Assembly: GCA_032718475.1 (NCBI GenBank)
Contig: JAUCBJ010007511.1
Location: forward strand, 1 to 47,759
DNA from: Nemertoderma westbladi
Lineage: Eukaryota > Xenacoelomorpha > Nemertodermatida > Nemertodermatidae
DNA length: 47,759 bases
Direction of reading: 5' to 3'
Shown: piece after piece, positions 34,141-45,907 of the stretch
Position numbering within the stretch: position 1 is the stretch's first letter
How the letters are laid out: each line of letters begins with the position of its first letter
The notes under the pieces: generated by a model
Databases searched by the model: none
What the model was told of the DNA's origin: nothing
The model's input: the letters and a program-made list of their open reading frames with translations, nothing else
Position numbers and translations under genes: made by a program

Positions 34141-35608
34141 CAACCTCATTTATTTACTAATTTCTGTCTGGTCATTAAAGATTTATATCTCACATATATA
34201 GAACCATTCATAGACAGATAGACCATGCCTGATTAGGGCTGGGTCACACATGAGCTTTCAACCATGACCTACATACTATAGATACGACCCGCCCTGCTGC
34301 TACAAAGCCCCTAAATTTAGTGGGCCAGTTATTTCTCTTAGATAGAACCCCTGAAACAATATGTCTAGCGCAGCGAAAGAACTCGACCCTGACTAAAATT
34401 ATGTCCTCTTTCAGATGAGACAAATAAAAATTTAATAGCTACAGTAGTTTTCGAGATATGAGGAGTTCTTGGCACCCATACCATATCAACACCTTTAGGA
34501 ATTGATAAAATTACACAAAATACATCACACTTCAAATACTTTGATATAACCATTAAACCATACTATGCTTTTTGTTTTGTTGAATTCATTATTAGTAATC
34601 GAAAGCAAGATTAGAAGTAAAATTTTCATTTTTTTTAATAGATATTAAAAGATCTCCAAAAGTGCAAGTACTGTACAGTAGCACTTTTTTCAAAAGTGGT
34701 AAAGTTGCCCTACAGTTTGGCTACTGAGGTTTTAAAATGTGCTGATTTCAGATAGGGGGGGAAACTGGACGCAATAAAAATCATCCCTCTCCAGGGGAAA
34801 TTCGACGCAAATAGCTTATGATTACGCTCAAAAATAAAACTTTAACCTGTTCCATTGTATTTAGTTTATTGTTTTGGTTAAAATAACGTACCACTGTAAC
34901 CTACCAGCCAGGATTAAGAAAAACTCAGTTTCACCATCTGGAGAGAGTACCTGTGCTTCTGTGTCACAATATAACAATCCAATGCCAGCAACCATATAAT
35001 ACATATAATGTTGATAGAATAATATCGAAATTTTTTAAAAATAAAACTATTCATTATATAATTGCTTGGACATAAAATAGTGCTTTACTTTCTTTGATGA
35101 GGTGGCCTCGAGAAGTACAGTATAATTTACTAAGATGAAAGATCAAAGGGTCATTTATACGTCAAGGGGGTCATTAGGGAAAATATATATTTTATTTTCA
35201 AGTAATACATACAGTTACGCAATTTTACTCCAAGCAATTATTACCTTTTTGCAGCTTAAAAGTTCGAGATATTTTCATGAAAATTTAATCAATGGCTTCG
35301 AATCCATCGGTAGGTTAGACTTTCAAAGTCACTACCGGTACCATACGATTGACCACGGTAGCTTATTACAGTATGTCCCGGTATGTTAAAAAGACACTTG
35401 CAAAAATTTATGAAACTAGAACTGAATCTGAAACCATTTTTTTTGGGAACTTGATCTGAAATAAATAGCTTTCCTTTATTAGAACTGAAACTAGAACTGA
35501 AACAAAATTATTATTTTTTGGGAAAAAATGTTCTAGAAATGATTTTAAATTCCCCTCCAATAAATCTGCAAATTGTACTGGTGTACATGAATAAAATATA
35601 TATTACAG
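34141..35608. repeat. Unassigned stretch with one dispersed-family copy
   Basis: At about 34766-34905 lies a minus-strand copy of the dispersed family (CATCCCTCTCCAGGGG, then GATTACGCTCAAAAATAAA, then TTTATTGTTTTGGTTA). It gives the uninterrupted version of the site hit by the LTR element at 25.3 kb. No gene is seen in the rest. Confidence 0.5.
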
Positions 35609-36060
35609 TGTAAAGGTTTGGACGTTGTCTTTGTTATGATGAAAATAATATAGTTTTGGTTCTGGTTTTTAATGTCTAACTTTCAACTAATTATTACGGT
35701 CTCCAAATATAACTTTACCGGTAATTAAATCTATTCTATTTCTCTTTCTCTCTCTCTCTTAATGAAAGTTACATGCAATATTTAAGCAAGCTAGTGTTAG
35801 TGGTTTCTTGCAGCAGACATGTGAGATGTCACTCTGATAAATATCTGTTTAATTGACATCTACTGTATAAGGGCTATTATTGAGACTACATCTGTTTTGC
35901 ACATGAAATCAACATGCTGTATCTTAAGTAAATAAATAAGGTGTTTTGCTTTGTAGAAAGATAGGTAAAATGTCTCGACTAACAATTTTATGAAAATACT
36001 AAATTTGATTTTGTGATTAAATTATTTCTAAGCTTCCTTGACTATTCGGCATGCACTACA
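35609..36060 (-). repeat. 3' LTR of the gypsy element
   Basis: 452 bp; on the element's strand it begins TGTAGTGCATGCCGAA and ends CCAAACCTTTACA (TG...CA type). A TCTCTC-rich tract lies inside. Confidence 0.93.
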
Positions 36061-36071
36061 CATCTCCCCCC
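36061..36071 (-). other. Polypurine tract
   Basis: GGGGGGAGATG on the element strand, immediately before the 3' LTR. Confidence 0.8.
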
Positions 36072-36100
36072 ATTAAGTTATGGAATAAGAATAACTAAAA

Positions 36101-39100
36101 CTAAGAGTCAAAGAAATGTACTTGCTTTCCGCTTCTAGTAGTAATGATGTTTCGCGGTTGAGATTGTGAGTTATTTTCTTTGTTAGTTTTACTATGTAAT
36201 ATCTTATGAGGTTTTAGTTTCTTGGTTGGAGGGGGTTTCTTATTAACGTTACCGGTATAACAAGGTTTTAAGCGGTCGATTGATATTCGTTGTTCTCCTC
36301 TAAGAGTTTCGATAGAGAAATGTTTATCCGTTCTGCTGAGAACTGTAAATGGTCCTTGGTAAGGCGCTTCTAATGGTTTGCGGACCCGATCGATTCTAAC
36401 GAAAACTTTGTCACAAGTCTTTAATTGTGGTGGTAAGTATGTTTTCAACTTTGGCTTGCTCTCTTGGTAATCAGGAGCTTTACTGTCTACAGCAAATCCT
36501 ATTTCCGTTATATGCTTGTGAAGTGTCTTTACAAAGTCATAATTAAAAGTTGTATCTTTAGTAGTTAGTAAACAAGCTGGCAACAACGGCTGTGTTCCCG
36601 TTACCAATTCAAATGGAGATACATTAGTAACGCTAGATGGCGTTATTCTGTGACTGAAAATAACTATTGGTAAGGACTCTAACCAATCTGATTTCCGTGC
36701 TTTGAGTGCAGCCTTTAAAACTTTATGGAATCGTTCTATTTTTCCGTTACTCTGGGGGTGGTAAGATGTGGTACGCATACGGTGGAAACCAATCAGCTTA
36801 GAGAGTTCAGCTAGTAATTCAGATTCAAATTGACCACCGCGATCTGTTGTGAGGTAAAGGGGCACTCCAAATCGAGAAAACCAGACTTTTATAAATGCAG
36901 TCGCTGTGGCAACAGCTGTGATTGACGTAACTGGCTCTGCTTCTACCCACCCAGTGTGTCGATCTATGAACGTTACTACGTGTCGATATTGGTGCTCACC
37001 CATGTCTAGTGGACCAATGATATCTGAATGGATATGTGTGAAACGTGGTGCCAAAGGAAATGGTGTTAGGGGTGTTTTTGTGTGTTGTATTACTTTACTT
37101 GCTTGACAAGATGTGCACAATTTACACCATTCCACTATGTCGCGTTTAGCATTTGGCCAAATATAACGATCAGTTATTATGCATATGGTCGATTTAATTC
37201 CTGGATGTGACATGTTGTGTAGTTCATTGAATACTGTTCGTCTACATGAATCTGGTAGGATGGGTCTAGGGTATGCAGTAGTTACGTCGCACTTAATAAC
37301 TTTACCATTTGCTAATGGAAATGTTTTAATATTTAGCGAATGATCTTCAGGAAGGATTAAATTGGCTGACTGTTGAGAGGCAATATCTTCCAATCCAAAA
37401 GAATCAATACTAATTGAAGCGATTTGACGTGATAAAGTATCAGCGACTATGTTACTTTCTCCTGCAATGTATTCAATGGAGTCAATGTATTCAGAAAGGA
37501 ATGAAAGCTGGCGGTTTTGTCTAGGAGAAATGTTCGATGGTTTGTTGAATGCAGACGTAAGTGGTTTGTGGTCTGTGAATATAGTAACCTGTCGGCCTTC
37601 TAAGTTACTGCGGAAGTGCACTGTAGCTTGATATGCCGCAAGTAATTCTCGATCAAAGGTTGACCATGAGGTTTCATTTGGTGTTAATCGTCGAGAGTAA
37701 AATGCAATGGGGACTGATTCTTCTTCTGATATTACTTCGTGAAGAGAAGCTGCGATAGCGTCCTTTGAAGCATCAGTGGTTAGAATCAGCTTACAATCCT
37801 CTGATGAAGGATGATGTAATAAAACTGCGTTAGATAATGAGTTTTTCAACTTCTGGAAAGTTTCTTTGTGTTCCGATGTCCATTCACCTTCATTGAAGTT
37901 TCGTTGTGGTTGTTTACGTTTCAGTGGTTGAGTTTTGTTTAAGAGAGATTGAAGGGGTGCTACAATCTGACTGAAATAAGGTCTGTGTCGTCGAGAGAAT
38001 CCAAACATTCCCAGAACCCGTCGCAACTCAGTATAGCTACGTGGTTCTGGCATATCGACAAGGGATTTAACTCGTTTAGGTGGAGGTAAAATACCGTCGG
38101 CCGTCACTAAGAATCCAAGAAATAAGATTGATGGTTGTACCCATTGGCACTTGGCAAAGTTTATTTGCAGGTTGTGCTGAGTTAAACGTTCAAATACCTT
38201 TCTTAGGTGAATGTAATGAGTTGATATATCCTTAGAGTGTATCATAATATCATCGAGAAAAGGAAATACAAATTCCAAATCTCCGAGTACTTCATGTATA
38301 TCCCTTTGAAAAGTTTGTGCAGCGTTTTTAAGACCATCGGGCATCCGTAAAAATTCAAAGAGACCAAAAGGGGTTGTAATAGCTGTCTTTGGAATATCTT
38401 CCTCTGCCACAGGAATTTGATGGTATGCTTTAACGAGATCAATGGAGCTGAAAACTGTCGAACCTTTCAGTTTGCTATTAAAATGCTGTATGTGCGGCAG
38501 CGGATATTTATCACTTTGTGTAATGCGGTTCAAAGCTCTATAGTCTCCACATGGACGCCAATTATCAGTACTTCCCACCTTTGGTACCATATGTAATGGT
38601 GACGCCCAGGGACTACTTGAAGGGCGTATTATACCACGAGAACGCATATCCGCGAAAACTTGTTGAGCAATTAGTAGTTTGGTCCCACTAAGTTGACGTG
38701 GCTTTGCGTATGTGGGTTGGCATTGGTTGGTGATAATTCGATGCACAGTATTGTGTGGAGGTGTGTCGGTATGAATAATATCATAATCAAACAACTTAGA
38801 ATGTTCTTTGAAAAGACTGGATAATGTTGAATCAGGGTGGTCGATTTCCACTTTGAATATAGATAGACTTTTCGATGTAGTTGGATTGAGATTGCATTTC
38901 AGTTTTGTATAATTATCCACGATTAGTTTATTTTTGCAGTCCAATAGCATGTCATAATTTGATAAGAAATCCAATCCCCAAATGTTTTCTTCAACGTCGG
39001 CAACATAAAATATCCAAGGAAATTCTCGTCGGAGGAAATTAATTCGGACGTGAACTTTTCCGTGGACATTTATGTTATTGCCTGAAATTGCTGTGAGTTT

Positions 39101-39302
39101 TGCATCCGTATTGTCCCATAGTAAGCTTCTAATAAACGAGGAAGGTTTTAGTATGGATACTTGTGAGCCGGTGTCTATAAGAAAAGATAAGGATTGGTGG
39201 CTGTTGTTTATAGGGTTTATTGCTGCGGTTAATTTGAAAACGGCAGCTCCCTCAGAACTAGCAGCAAATGTTCTGAGGGCAGTTAGTTTTCCTGCCCCTG
39301 GG
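36101..39302 (-). CDS. pol: Pol: protease, reverse transcriptase, RNase H, integrase
   Basis: The frame is open from about 39302 and ends at 36101. It overlaps the gag end in the -1 frame, so it is probably made as a Gag-Pol fusion. Protease active site [11 protein letters not shown] lies near 39175-39145. RT has the palm segment [18 protein letters not shown] and the catalytic box FLDDIMIHS (Asp-Asp about 38248-38253). RNase H has [13 protein letters not shown] and TDHKPL. Integrase has an HHCC finger (HNMSHPG...CKLCTSC) and D,D,E at about 37024 (HSDIIGP), 36843 (TTDRGGQF) and 36732 (GKIERFHK). A GPF/Y-like PYQGPFTVL follows. One oddity is PDGL where relatives have PFGL beside the palm. No stops were found in the frame, so the element may be recently active. 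Domain calls are firm. Confidence 0.92.
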
Positions 39303-40140
39303 TATCAGGGGAAGGAGATGATGAGCGCGATGCAGGGCGTGAGTTTGGTCGGGAAGATGGTTGCATTCGACGCGGTTTTTCTCCCGGCCAAATACACCAT
39401 GGCGTGCATGTATTCGCTTTTGTTCCATAATATACATGGTATCGGCAGATTTTTGGCCGTTGTCCTTCGCTGAACGGGAATATAGCTCCGACTTTTGAGG
39501 TAGAAGTGACAGGGTAGGGTGCTCTTGCTCTGTAAGTGTTGCTAACACCTCTGTAAACATCACCACTGGTATTAACATAGTTTGGGTGTTGAACTCTGGC
39601 GACATCATATGAAGTACTTGGTTGAGGGATTCCACTTGTAAATTGGAGGATGGTGTCCGCCAGTGTTGCGAAATCTTCGGGTGGTACACCCTGATGAGCA
39701 ATCAAAGCAGAACGCACCGATACTGGAAGTGCTTGTAAGAGTTTGTGCCGAACTAGGTCGTCATCCGCCGTTAAGTTACATTCTCGTAATTTTCTTTTTA
39801 TACGCAGATACACTAAGGAGGGCTTTTGGCCGTCTAAAGTTACCTGTCCAAGGGCTTCCTCCAATAATTCAGTTTTCGATTTCTGATAGAGTTGGAGAAT
39901 GGTAGATTTAATATCGTCATATGATTGAATGTCCGTGGAAATGTTTAAAGCGACGTCTTCTGGCAAATTCGCCATAACGTGGTGAAATTTGGTTACCTCG
40001 CTTGTAATGTTGGCTAATGTAAAGTGGGATTCCAACATTCTGAACCAAACGCTGGGGTTAGAACGGAAGAACACCGGGGGTTTAACGGAAACGCGAGCGA
40101 CGTTTACAGCGTTACCAACATTTTCGCCGTCACCATCCAT
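39283..40140 (-). CDS. gag: Gag
   Basis: 285 residues. It starts [20 protein letters not shown] and contains a gypsy-type capsid region ([20 protein letters not shown], then [20 protein letters not shown]). A C-terminal Cys/His stretch follows ([14 protein letters not shown]...WC), of the kind seen in many invertebrate gypsy elements in place of a CCHC knuckle. The tail is Ser/Arg/Pro-rich ([19 protein letters not shown]). The gene begins about 100 nt after the 5' LTR and ends in a 20-nt overlap with pol. Confidence 0.9.
   Translation of the reverse strand: MDGDGENVGNAVNVARVSVKPPVFFRSNPSVWFRMLESHFTLANITSEVTKFHHVMANLPEDVALNISTDIQSYDDIKSTILQLYQKSKTELLEEALGQVTLDGQKPSLVYLRIKRKLRECNLTADDDLVRHKLLQALPVSVRSALIAHQGVPPEDFATLADTILQFTSGIPQPSTSYDVARVQHPNYVNTSGDVYRGVSNTYRARAPYPVTSTSKVGAIFPFSEGQRPKICRYHVYYGTKANTCTPWCIWPGEKPRRMQPSSRPNSRPASRSSSPSPDTQGQEN
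39286..39292 (-). promoter_or_regulatory. Putative -1 ribosomal frameshift site
   Basis: On the element strand, GGAAAAC lies directly before the gag stop (zero frame CAG GAA AAC TAA). Pol is in the -1 frame and is open across this point. The G-GAA-AAC arrangement resembles slippery heptamers of the X-XXY-YYZ kind, with a mismatch tolerated in the first codon. No downstream pseudoknot was worked out. Confidence 0.55.
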
Positions 40141-40228
40141 GATGTATTCGATAAGAGTTAATCATAGTAACTGAGTTTCGAGAGAGTTTTTCCCATCTGG
40201 AGTTGAAGGTAGTAGTAATAAGGTCCAA

Positions 40229-40242
40229 GATCCGGGTCACCA
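40229..40242 (-). other. Primer-binding site of the gypsy element
   Basis: TGGTGACCCGGATC on the element strand, one nucleotide after the 5' LTR. It fits priming by a tRNA ending GATCCGGGTCACCA; the tRNA species is not identified. Confidence 0.65.
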
Positions 40243-40243
40243 A

Positions 40244-40695
40244 TGTAAAGGTTTGGACGTTGTCTTTGTTATGATGAAAATAATATAGTTTTGGTTCTGG
40301 TTTTTAATGTCTAACTTTCAACTAATTATTACGGTCTCCAAATATAACTTTACCGGTAATTAAATCTATTCTATTTCTCTTTCTCTCTCTCTCTTAATGA
40401 AAGTTACATGCAATATTTAAGCAAGCTAGTGTTAGTGGTTTCTTGCAGCAGACATGTGAGATGTCACTCTGATAAATATCTTTTTAATTGACATCTACTG
40501 TATAAGGGCTATTATTGAGACTACATCTGTTTTGCACATGAAATCAACATGCTGTATCTTAAGTAAATAAATAAGGTGTTTTGCTTTGTAGAAATATAGG
40601 TAAAATGTCTCGACTAAGAATTTTATGAAAATACTAAATTTGATTTTGTGATTAAATTATTTCTAAGCTTCCTTGACAATTCGGCATGCACTACA
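40244..40695 (-). repeat. 5' LTR of the gypsy element
   Basis: 452 bp, four differences from the other LTR: ATCTTTTT/ATCTGTTT, AAATATAGG/AAAGATAGG, CTAAGAATT/CTAACAATT and GACAATTCG/GACTATTCG. Confidence 0.93.
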
Positions 40696-40699
40696 ACAG

Positions 40700-41614
40700 C
40701 ACAGGACAGTCATCCATGCCTGTAATTCAAACTTTTGACCTACAGTAGTGGCCTGTAATAATTGGACTTCTGTATTACAGGCAGGATAATTTAAGATCGC
40801 CTAATGTGTGTATTTGGATGGATCGAAAATCACTGTCCATAGAAACCAAGATAAGAAATTATCAGATCACTTTGTAGTGACGTCAAATCTGTAGCAGCTA
40901 ATCACAGCCGATTTTCACAATTGTCTTCCCGGGCCGGGCTTACTTAAACCTTCCCACCATTTCTATCGTTTTCCAAGTATTTTTATAAAAAACACGCAAC
41001 TCGATTCAGGGAACCTTGTTACCCACCCAATTGTTTCTAGCCCAACAATTTGCGATCCGGCACTATAATATTACCACGATGAATATCACGATTTAGCTAG
41101 TTGGACAGGAAATATTTTGTGATGGCTGTGATGATATATTACACTTGATACAGTTGTTACAGTATATTAATTTGTGATGATACAGTATATTTCACGAAGT
41201 TATATTACACATGTCCGAGCTTTTTGTTTGTCGCTGTAGAAAGTAAATTCAGTTTTCAATTTTAAGCAAAAAAACATTTTTCATATTTTATTCTCAAAAA
41301 TATGTGTGATAATGCGTCTTGAAAAGAGCTGACCCATTTTTGCCATTGCTATTTTTCTGAAAAACCTTTTACCGCTTAAAAATTCATCCAAATTATTTTG
41401 ACTCTTAGTACATAAAATCTCAAAAATCATAAAATGTCATTTTGGCCACTTTTCTGAGTGTGACCCTTCCATTTAAATAGTCTTGGTAAAGCCTTTGTAC
41501 AGTAGCACCAATTACTGTAGTAAGCAACATTGTAAGGTGAGTGTGTAAGGTAAGTGAGCACTGTGCAGTGCTTGTTTCATTTGGTTCGAACGCTTCTATG
41601 TCTGCTCGTATCAT
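40700..41614. other. Gene-free stretch
   Basis: No supported gene. A short inverted repeat, GCCTGTAAT against ATTACAGGC, lies at about 40719-40781. Confidence 0.4.
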
Positions 41615-42817
41615 TTATGCGTATCTAATAGTGTTAACGGCGGCAGGTGGCGGGATCAGTCGCTTCTCGAGCAGAGAAAAGTCGATGCAGGAGAAGAATA
41701 TGTGGCGTTTAACCTCCTCGACATCGGTCTTTCCGCCGCCTAATCGCAGACGGGGATCGCGGTTTAAGAACTGATTTAGGACGGAGCGAGCATTGTCTGA
41801 GAGACATGAGGGGAAGTGAAGATCGCTGGTCTGGATCTGTTCGCACAACAGCTCGTGGTCCCGGTGGTAGGAGGGAAGATGACCGCACATCATCTCATAA
41901 AGGATAACTCCGATACCCCACCAGTCAACTGAACGGCCGTAGTCATTGTTTTCCAGCACCTCTGGTGCGAGATACTCCGGAATCCCACAGAATGTCGCAT
42001 CGTATGTGATCTCCTCCTTGCAGAGGCCGAAGTTGGTGATCTTTATGTGGCCGTCCGAGTCCAGGAGGAGGTTCTCCAGTTTAAGATCCCCATAGACAAC
42101 CCCTTTACTGTGGAGGTAGCCCATAGTGGAACAAATCTCAGCCCCATAGAATCGAGAACATTCCTCGGAGAACAAACAACCCCGAGAGAGATGGAAGAAC
42201 AGTTCCCCCCCATTGCAGTACTCCATGACGAAGCAAAGAAATTCTTTAGTCTGGAAGGAATATTTAACTGCGGTGAGGAACGGATGTCTGGAGGAGCGCA
42301 GAATGCAGTTCTCTATGAGGGTGTGTTCCACCTCGTCTTCCTGTAGAATTACTTTCTTCTTAAGGATTTTAACTTTGAATAAACTCCCTGTATCCTTTTC
42401 CCTGACCAGCTGGAATGACCCGAAAGTTCCTTTACCCAACATTTTTAACATCTCGAAATCTTCCAACGTCATTTTCTTTGATGGTCTTTGATGAAGAGAC
42501 TCAGCAACACTCGCTATAGCGTCAACCCACTCCTCACGCTCGGCGTAGGATTTCACATGCAACATTCGCTCAATTAATGATGTCATATGTAGACATCGCA
42601 CCATGAAGATGTTTGGTTTTTCGGCTTTCATAACCTGACATTTAGAGAAGGAGTATGTGTGGAGAGGATCAAATTCCGATTCATCAAGGGGATATTTGTA
42701 GCCAATAAATGAACCATCGTTTTTCAAATAAAAATAGCGCGGTCGCCAGTTTTTTATATATTTTCCACGTTTCATTAGCCATCCTTCCTTTATTATAACC
42801 TCGGGATCATCAGCCAT
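41615..42817 (-). pseudogene. Degenerate Akt copy, kinase-dead by sequence
   Basis: A 400-codon open frame closely related to the Akt at 18.1-19.6 kb. The PH domain is largely kept ([19 protein letters not shown]). The linker between PH and kinase is shortened by about 20 residues. In the kinase domain, Lys150 is retained but its context is [13 protein letters not shown] has become YGDLK (Arg to Gly at 243), and DFG has become NFG (Asp to Asn at 262), removing the magnesium-binding Asp. The activation loop lost several residues and the Thr context reads [10 protein letters not shown]. It diverges after LEKRLIPPP, so the turn and hydrophobic motifs are absent. No internal stop exists, so a PH-bearing pseudokinase could in principle be made. 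The upstream flank is shared with the first copy. I favour a recent pseudogene. Confidence 0.85.
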
Positions 42818-42885
42818 TGTACAAATTCAATAAGATACAGTTTATAATTTACCAGTATTAACCAAGAGACTTTAGCGCTGGGACC

Positions 42886-43290
42886 TACTACTACTACTAC
42901 TATAATTGGCCTGCTGCATTGAAACTGCACATTTATGTAAGATGCTATGCTGTCATAACAAAAATATTATATTATTATCATTAATATTATTATTATATTA
43001 ATTCATCACCGTGCAATCCACAATTAGCAAGCCCAATGCAGCGTGCATTAAGAATTCTATACCGGCTTATCAACAAAGTTGCACCGCCACATTCCTATGC
43101 CCCATGACTTTTGCAATATTATCCGCATCTTCAAGGCCAGGCCTTACAAAAGTCATGGGCTGTCCACCATGCTTAATTTCTCCATGGGGCTGCAAAAGCA
43201 GAAGACTGTGCACAGGCTGGTTGTTATGGAAGCGATCCCTGAGAGCACTCCACCATCCAGAAAACCAATACCGGTATGTCACCTTAAAGA
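42886..43290 (-). pseudogene. LINE C-terminal fragment with microsatellite tail
   Basis: Minus-strand frames give QPVHSLLLLQPHGEIKHGGQ, then MTFVRPGLEDADNIAKVMG (about 43210-43090), the same C-terminal module as at 22.9-23.2 and 24.4-24.7 kb. It ends in a (CTA)n tract at about 42887-42902. A 5'-truncated copy inserted into the duplicated Akt flank. Confidence 0.7.
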
Positions 43291-43486
43291 GTTATTAGCA
43301 AAAAATGGGAAACAATTAACACCCCAGTTTGTCAGCTACAAACGGTCAAGCTTACAAACAGGGGGAGCCTTGCCATTGGAACTAAATTAGAGTCACATGA
43401 CTGCGCAATCTACCACATATTACTGTAGAGCCATTGTGTTTACTATATATTATTGGTTAAATGCATTGTAATTACTTACCTAATGG

Positions 43487-43717
43487 TGTAATGTAATAAA
43501 ATAAATGGGTTTGTTCAGAAGTGGATAAAATGAGAAAGCGCGTCACCTGGGGTTGAACCAGCGCTAGATGTACGTTTTGGCCTAACAACTAGCCCCTGAC
43601 ACTCACACTCCCACCTAATCCAGCCAATCCGAAACGTACGTAATAGCGCTGGTTCAACCCCCGGTGACGCACTCTCTCATTTTTTCCACTTCTAAAAAAC
43701 CCATTTACATTACATCA
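43487..43717. mobile_element. Hairpin MITE-like element with tRNA-like arms
   Basis: Left arm 43487-43581 and right arm 43629-43717 are inverted copies separated by about 47 bp. Shared words include TGTAATGTAA, AGAAGTGGA, TTGAACCAGCGCTA and GTACGTTT. The arms contain GGTTCAACCCC, which resembles a tRNA B box, and the minus strand at about 43588-43603 has GGGGCTAGTTGTTAGG, resembling an A box. It could be two SINE-like copies head to head. Confidence 0.7.
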
Positions 43718-45059
43718 TATGGGCAACCCAATATGCTACTGCCAATAGAGAAAGAAAGAAACTATTAATTAAAGAGAATCAAACCAATTAACCATGGCTC
43801 TAGCCAAAACATTGATAAAGATTCTCTCTCTGACAGTGTATACCAATGTAACCATGATTTTATAGTTCAGTGTTTGCGATCTCCCATACTGGGGCACCGC
43901 AATAGTTTTTACGTTGTTCATTATTATTATCACACCAGTCTCAGACCTTGTGCTATTATACACATATCTACTTGTATACTGTTTACTGTTTATTACCTAT
44001 GTTATATTATTATACATGGAAGGAAAGACAAAGAAGCCTAGTTTCCCCCAAGTCCAGGTCAGGTACATTATCTGTCCCCTAGAGCACCATTAAACACAGA
44101 CCCCCTATTCCAGTGGAACTGTAATAGGCCCCACGAGAGTGTAGGCCTACTACTTGGCCTACTGTGACAAAATGTTTACTTTAAAATCAAAATTAATAAA
44201 CTGAAAGGTGTACTTTACTTGGCACTGGCAGTTAGTGAAGGCCTAATTGAACAATACATAAAATAGATTAGATGATTAGTCTGATAGAGGAAATTACAGT
44301 ATTATACATAAATTTGACCTACATGTATATAACAATAAATTTAAGCATTGCCTTTGAATAAAACAGAATGCTATAAACTGTAAACCTTACAGTATGCCAA
44401 AACTTTATATTTATTTAGGATTATTGTTGTAAATACTAGACTACTGTATTAGTATCAGATACAGGGAAGGGAGTCAGAGATAGATATGTCAAGTCCTAAT
44501 AATGATGCACAACTGACTGTTTGAGTGTTAGGGATGAGGGATGGGCTATCAGTTTGGATTAGATTGCTCATTTTGTACAAATTTTAATAAATCAAATCCA
44601 AACTGTAAACAGATTCACAAAACCAACTCTTTATAATTGATTAATTATAATTCATAAAGGTACATATAATGTCAGTGTATCCACCAAAGAAGGTTAGTGT
44701 TGCTTACAGGTGGATACAAAGCGATGGTGGTAATACACAGTTTCTGGTAAGAGTTTCTGGCATTGCTGGTGCAAGCGGAGGCTTCCTATCTAGCTGGGAT
44801 CTTTGAGTGTAAAACAACTGTAGTCGTCTTTCTATCTTTACTTTCATAATATTCAAATATTATAAATAAAGCAGACAGACAGATAACCAGTTAAAAGCCC
44901 CAAAGTCCGGGTTTGAGTGAACCGTTTATCACAAACAAGACTGTAGCTAAGGTTGCCGTTACTACACCATTGTTTTGGTTAGAAAAAGCCGTCTGTGGCC
45001 TGCTCCTTTCCCTAAATTGGTAACTAAAATGGTTACTAACACAAATCTTATTGGGCCAA

Positions 45060-45115
45060 CGTTGCACGCGGGCGAAGATTTCCCGTGGGCGAAGGTTGGA
45101 CGCGGGCGACGATAC
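45060..45115. repeat. Short GCGGGCGA-type repeat
   Basis: GCGGGCGAAGATT, GTGGGCGAAGGTT and GCGGGCGACGAT in a row, about 19-22 bp apart. Confidence 0.6.
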
Positions 45116-45841
45116 CCTATAGTACAGTAATACTATACTAATACAATATACAATACCTGGGGATAACACAGGGCCTCCCCAATACATCCTACTGTACGTA
45201 CACTGGTCAAGCAATTTAAACACAACACATTTACTGTATGGTATGGTAGATTAGACAACCACGTGATTTCCTTTTGTTTGGCCACTGGGCCTTAATTAAC
45301 CTGACCTTTGTGGGTAACAAACTTAGTGATAATTAAAGCTATCGACTGGACTATTAAGGTGATATATTGGTTTTTGGGTTACCGAAGTGCATATAGGAAT
45401 AATCCCGTAACATGTAATTCGTAATAACTATTTACATACTGTACTTCTATGTAAAGTAGCACTTTACAGTGTGATGTTTACAGTGTGCTTTGTTACATGA
45501 CCGAACGTAGTCTGTGAGTGAAAATAAAGCCACGAGGATCAGAACAATGTAAAGTACTTTGCAACAAGTATGTATGCAGTTTTATTCCAAAATTGTAACA
45601 TTACGAAATGATTGTATATATATTATAAGTGATAGAAACTGCACAAATTATATTACAGTAGTTGCTGTATAAATAAATGTAAAAATGAGATTATGTTACA
45701 AAATTATGTTATAAAAACGTTAGCTTATATTTATGGTTGCGTTTGGAGCCATGTTAATAGTTTATAGCTACTGGTTATCAATAGCTTCCAGTAAGTAATG
45801 CAATATGCGTATCTGGCTATCAGGCAATTAATAATAACTAT

Positions 45842-45907
45842 TGTTTATGTGGTAACATATGACGGCGTGATTGTTAAGTAACGCCGTCATTGGTTACTAC
45901 ATAAACA
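45842..45907. repeat. Short hairpin, 26-bp arms
   Basis: TGTTTATGTGGTAACATATG followed by ACGGCG is mirrored by CGCCGTCATTGGTTACTAC followed by ATAAACA, around a spacer of about 14 nt. Likely the core of a small MITE. Confidence 0.7.

Larger units (their letters stand above)
35609..40695 (-). mobile_element. Ty3/gypsy LTR retrotransposon, structurally complete
   Basis: 5087 bp with 452-bp LTRs (four differences seen), a 4-bp target repeat ACAG (35605-35608 and 40696-40699), a primer-binding site, gag, pol and a polypurine tract. Gene order on the minus strand is gag, protease, RT, RNase H, integrase, typical of Ty3/gypsy elements. There is no envelope-like ORF after integrase. Confidence 0.95.

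Noticed and set aside
41615-42817. Independent processed retrocopy of Akt
   Set aside because: It shares upstream non-coding sequence with the first copy and has no poly-A tract, so DNA duplication explains it better.
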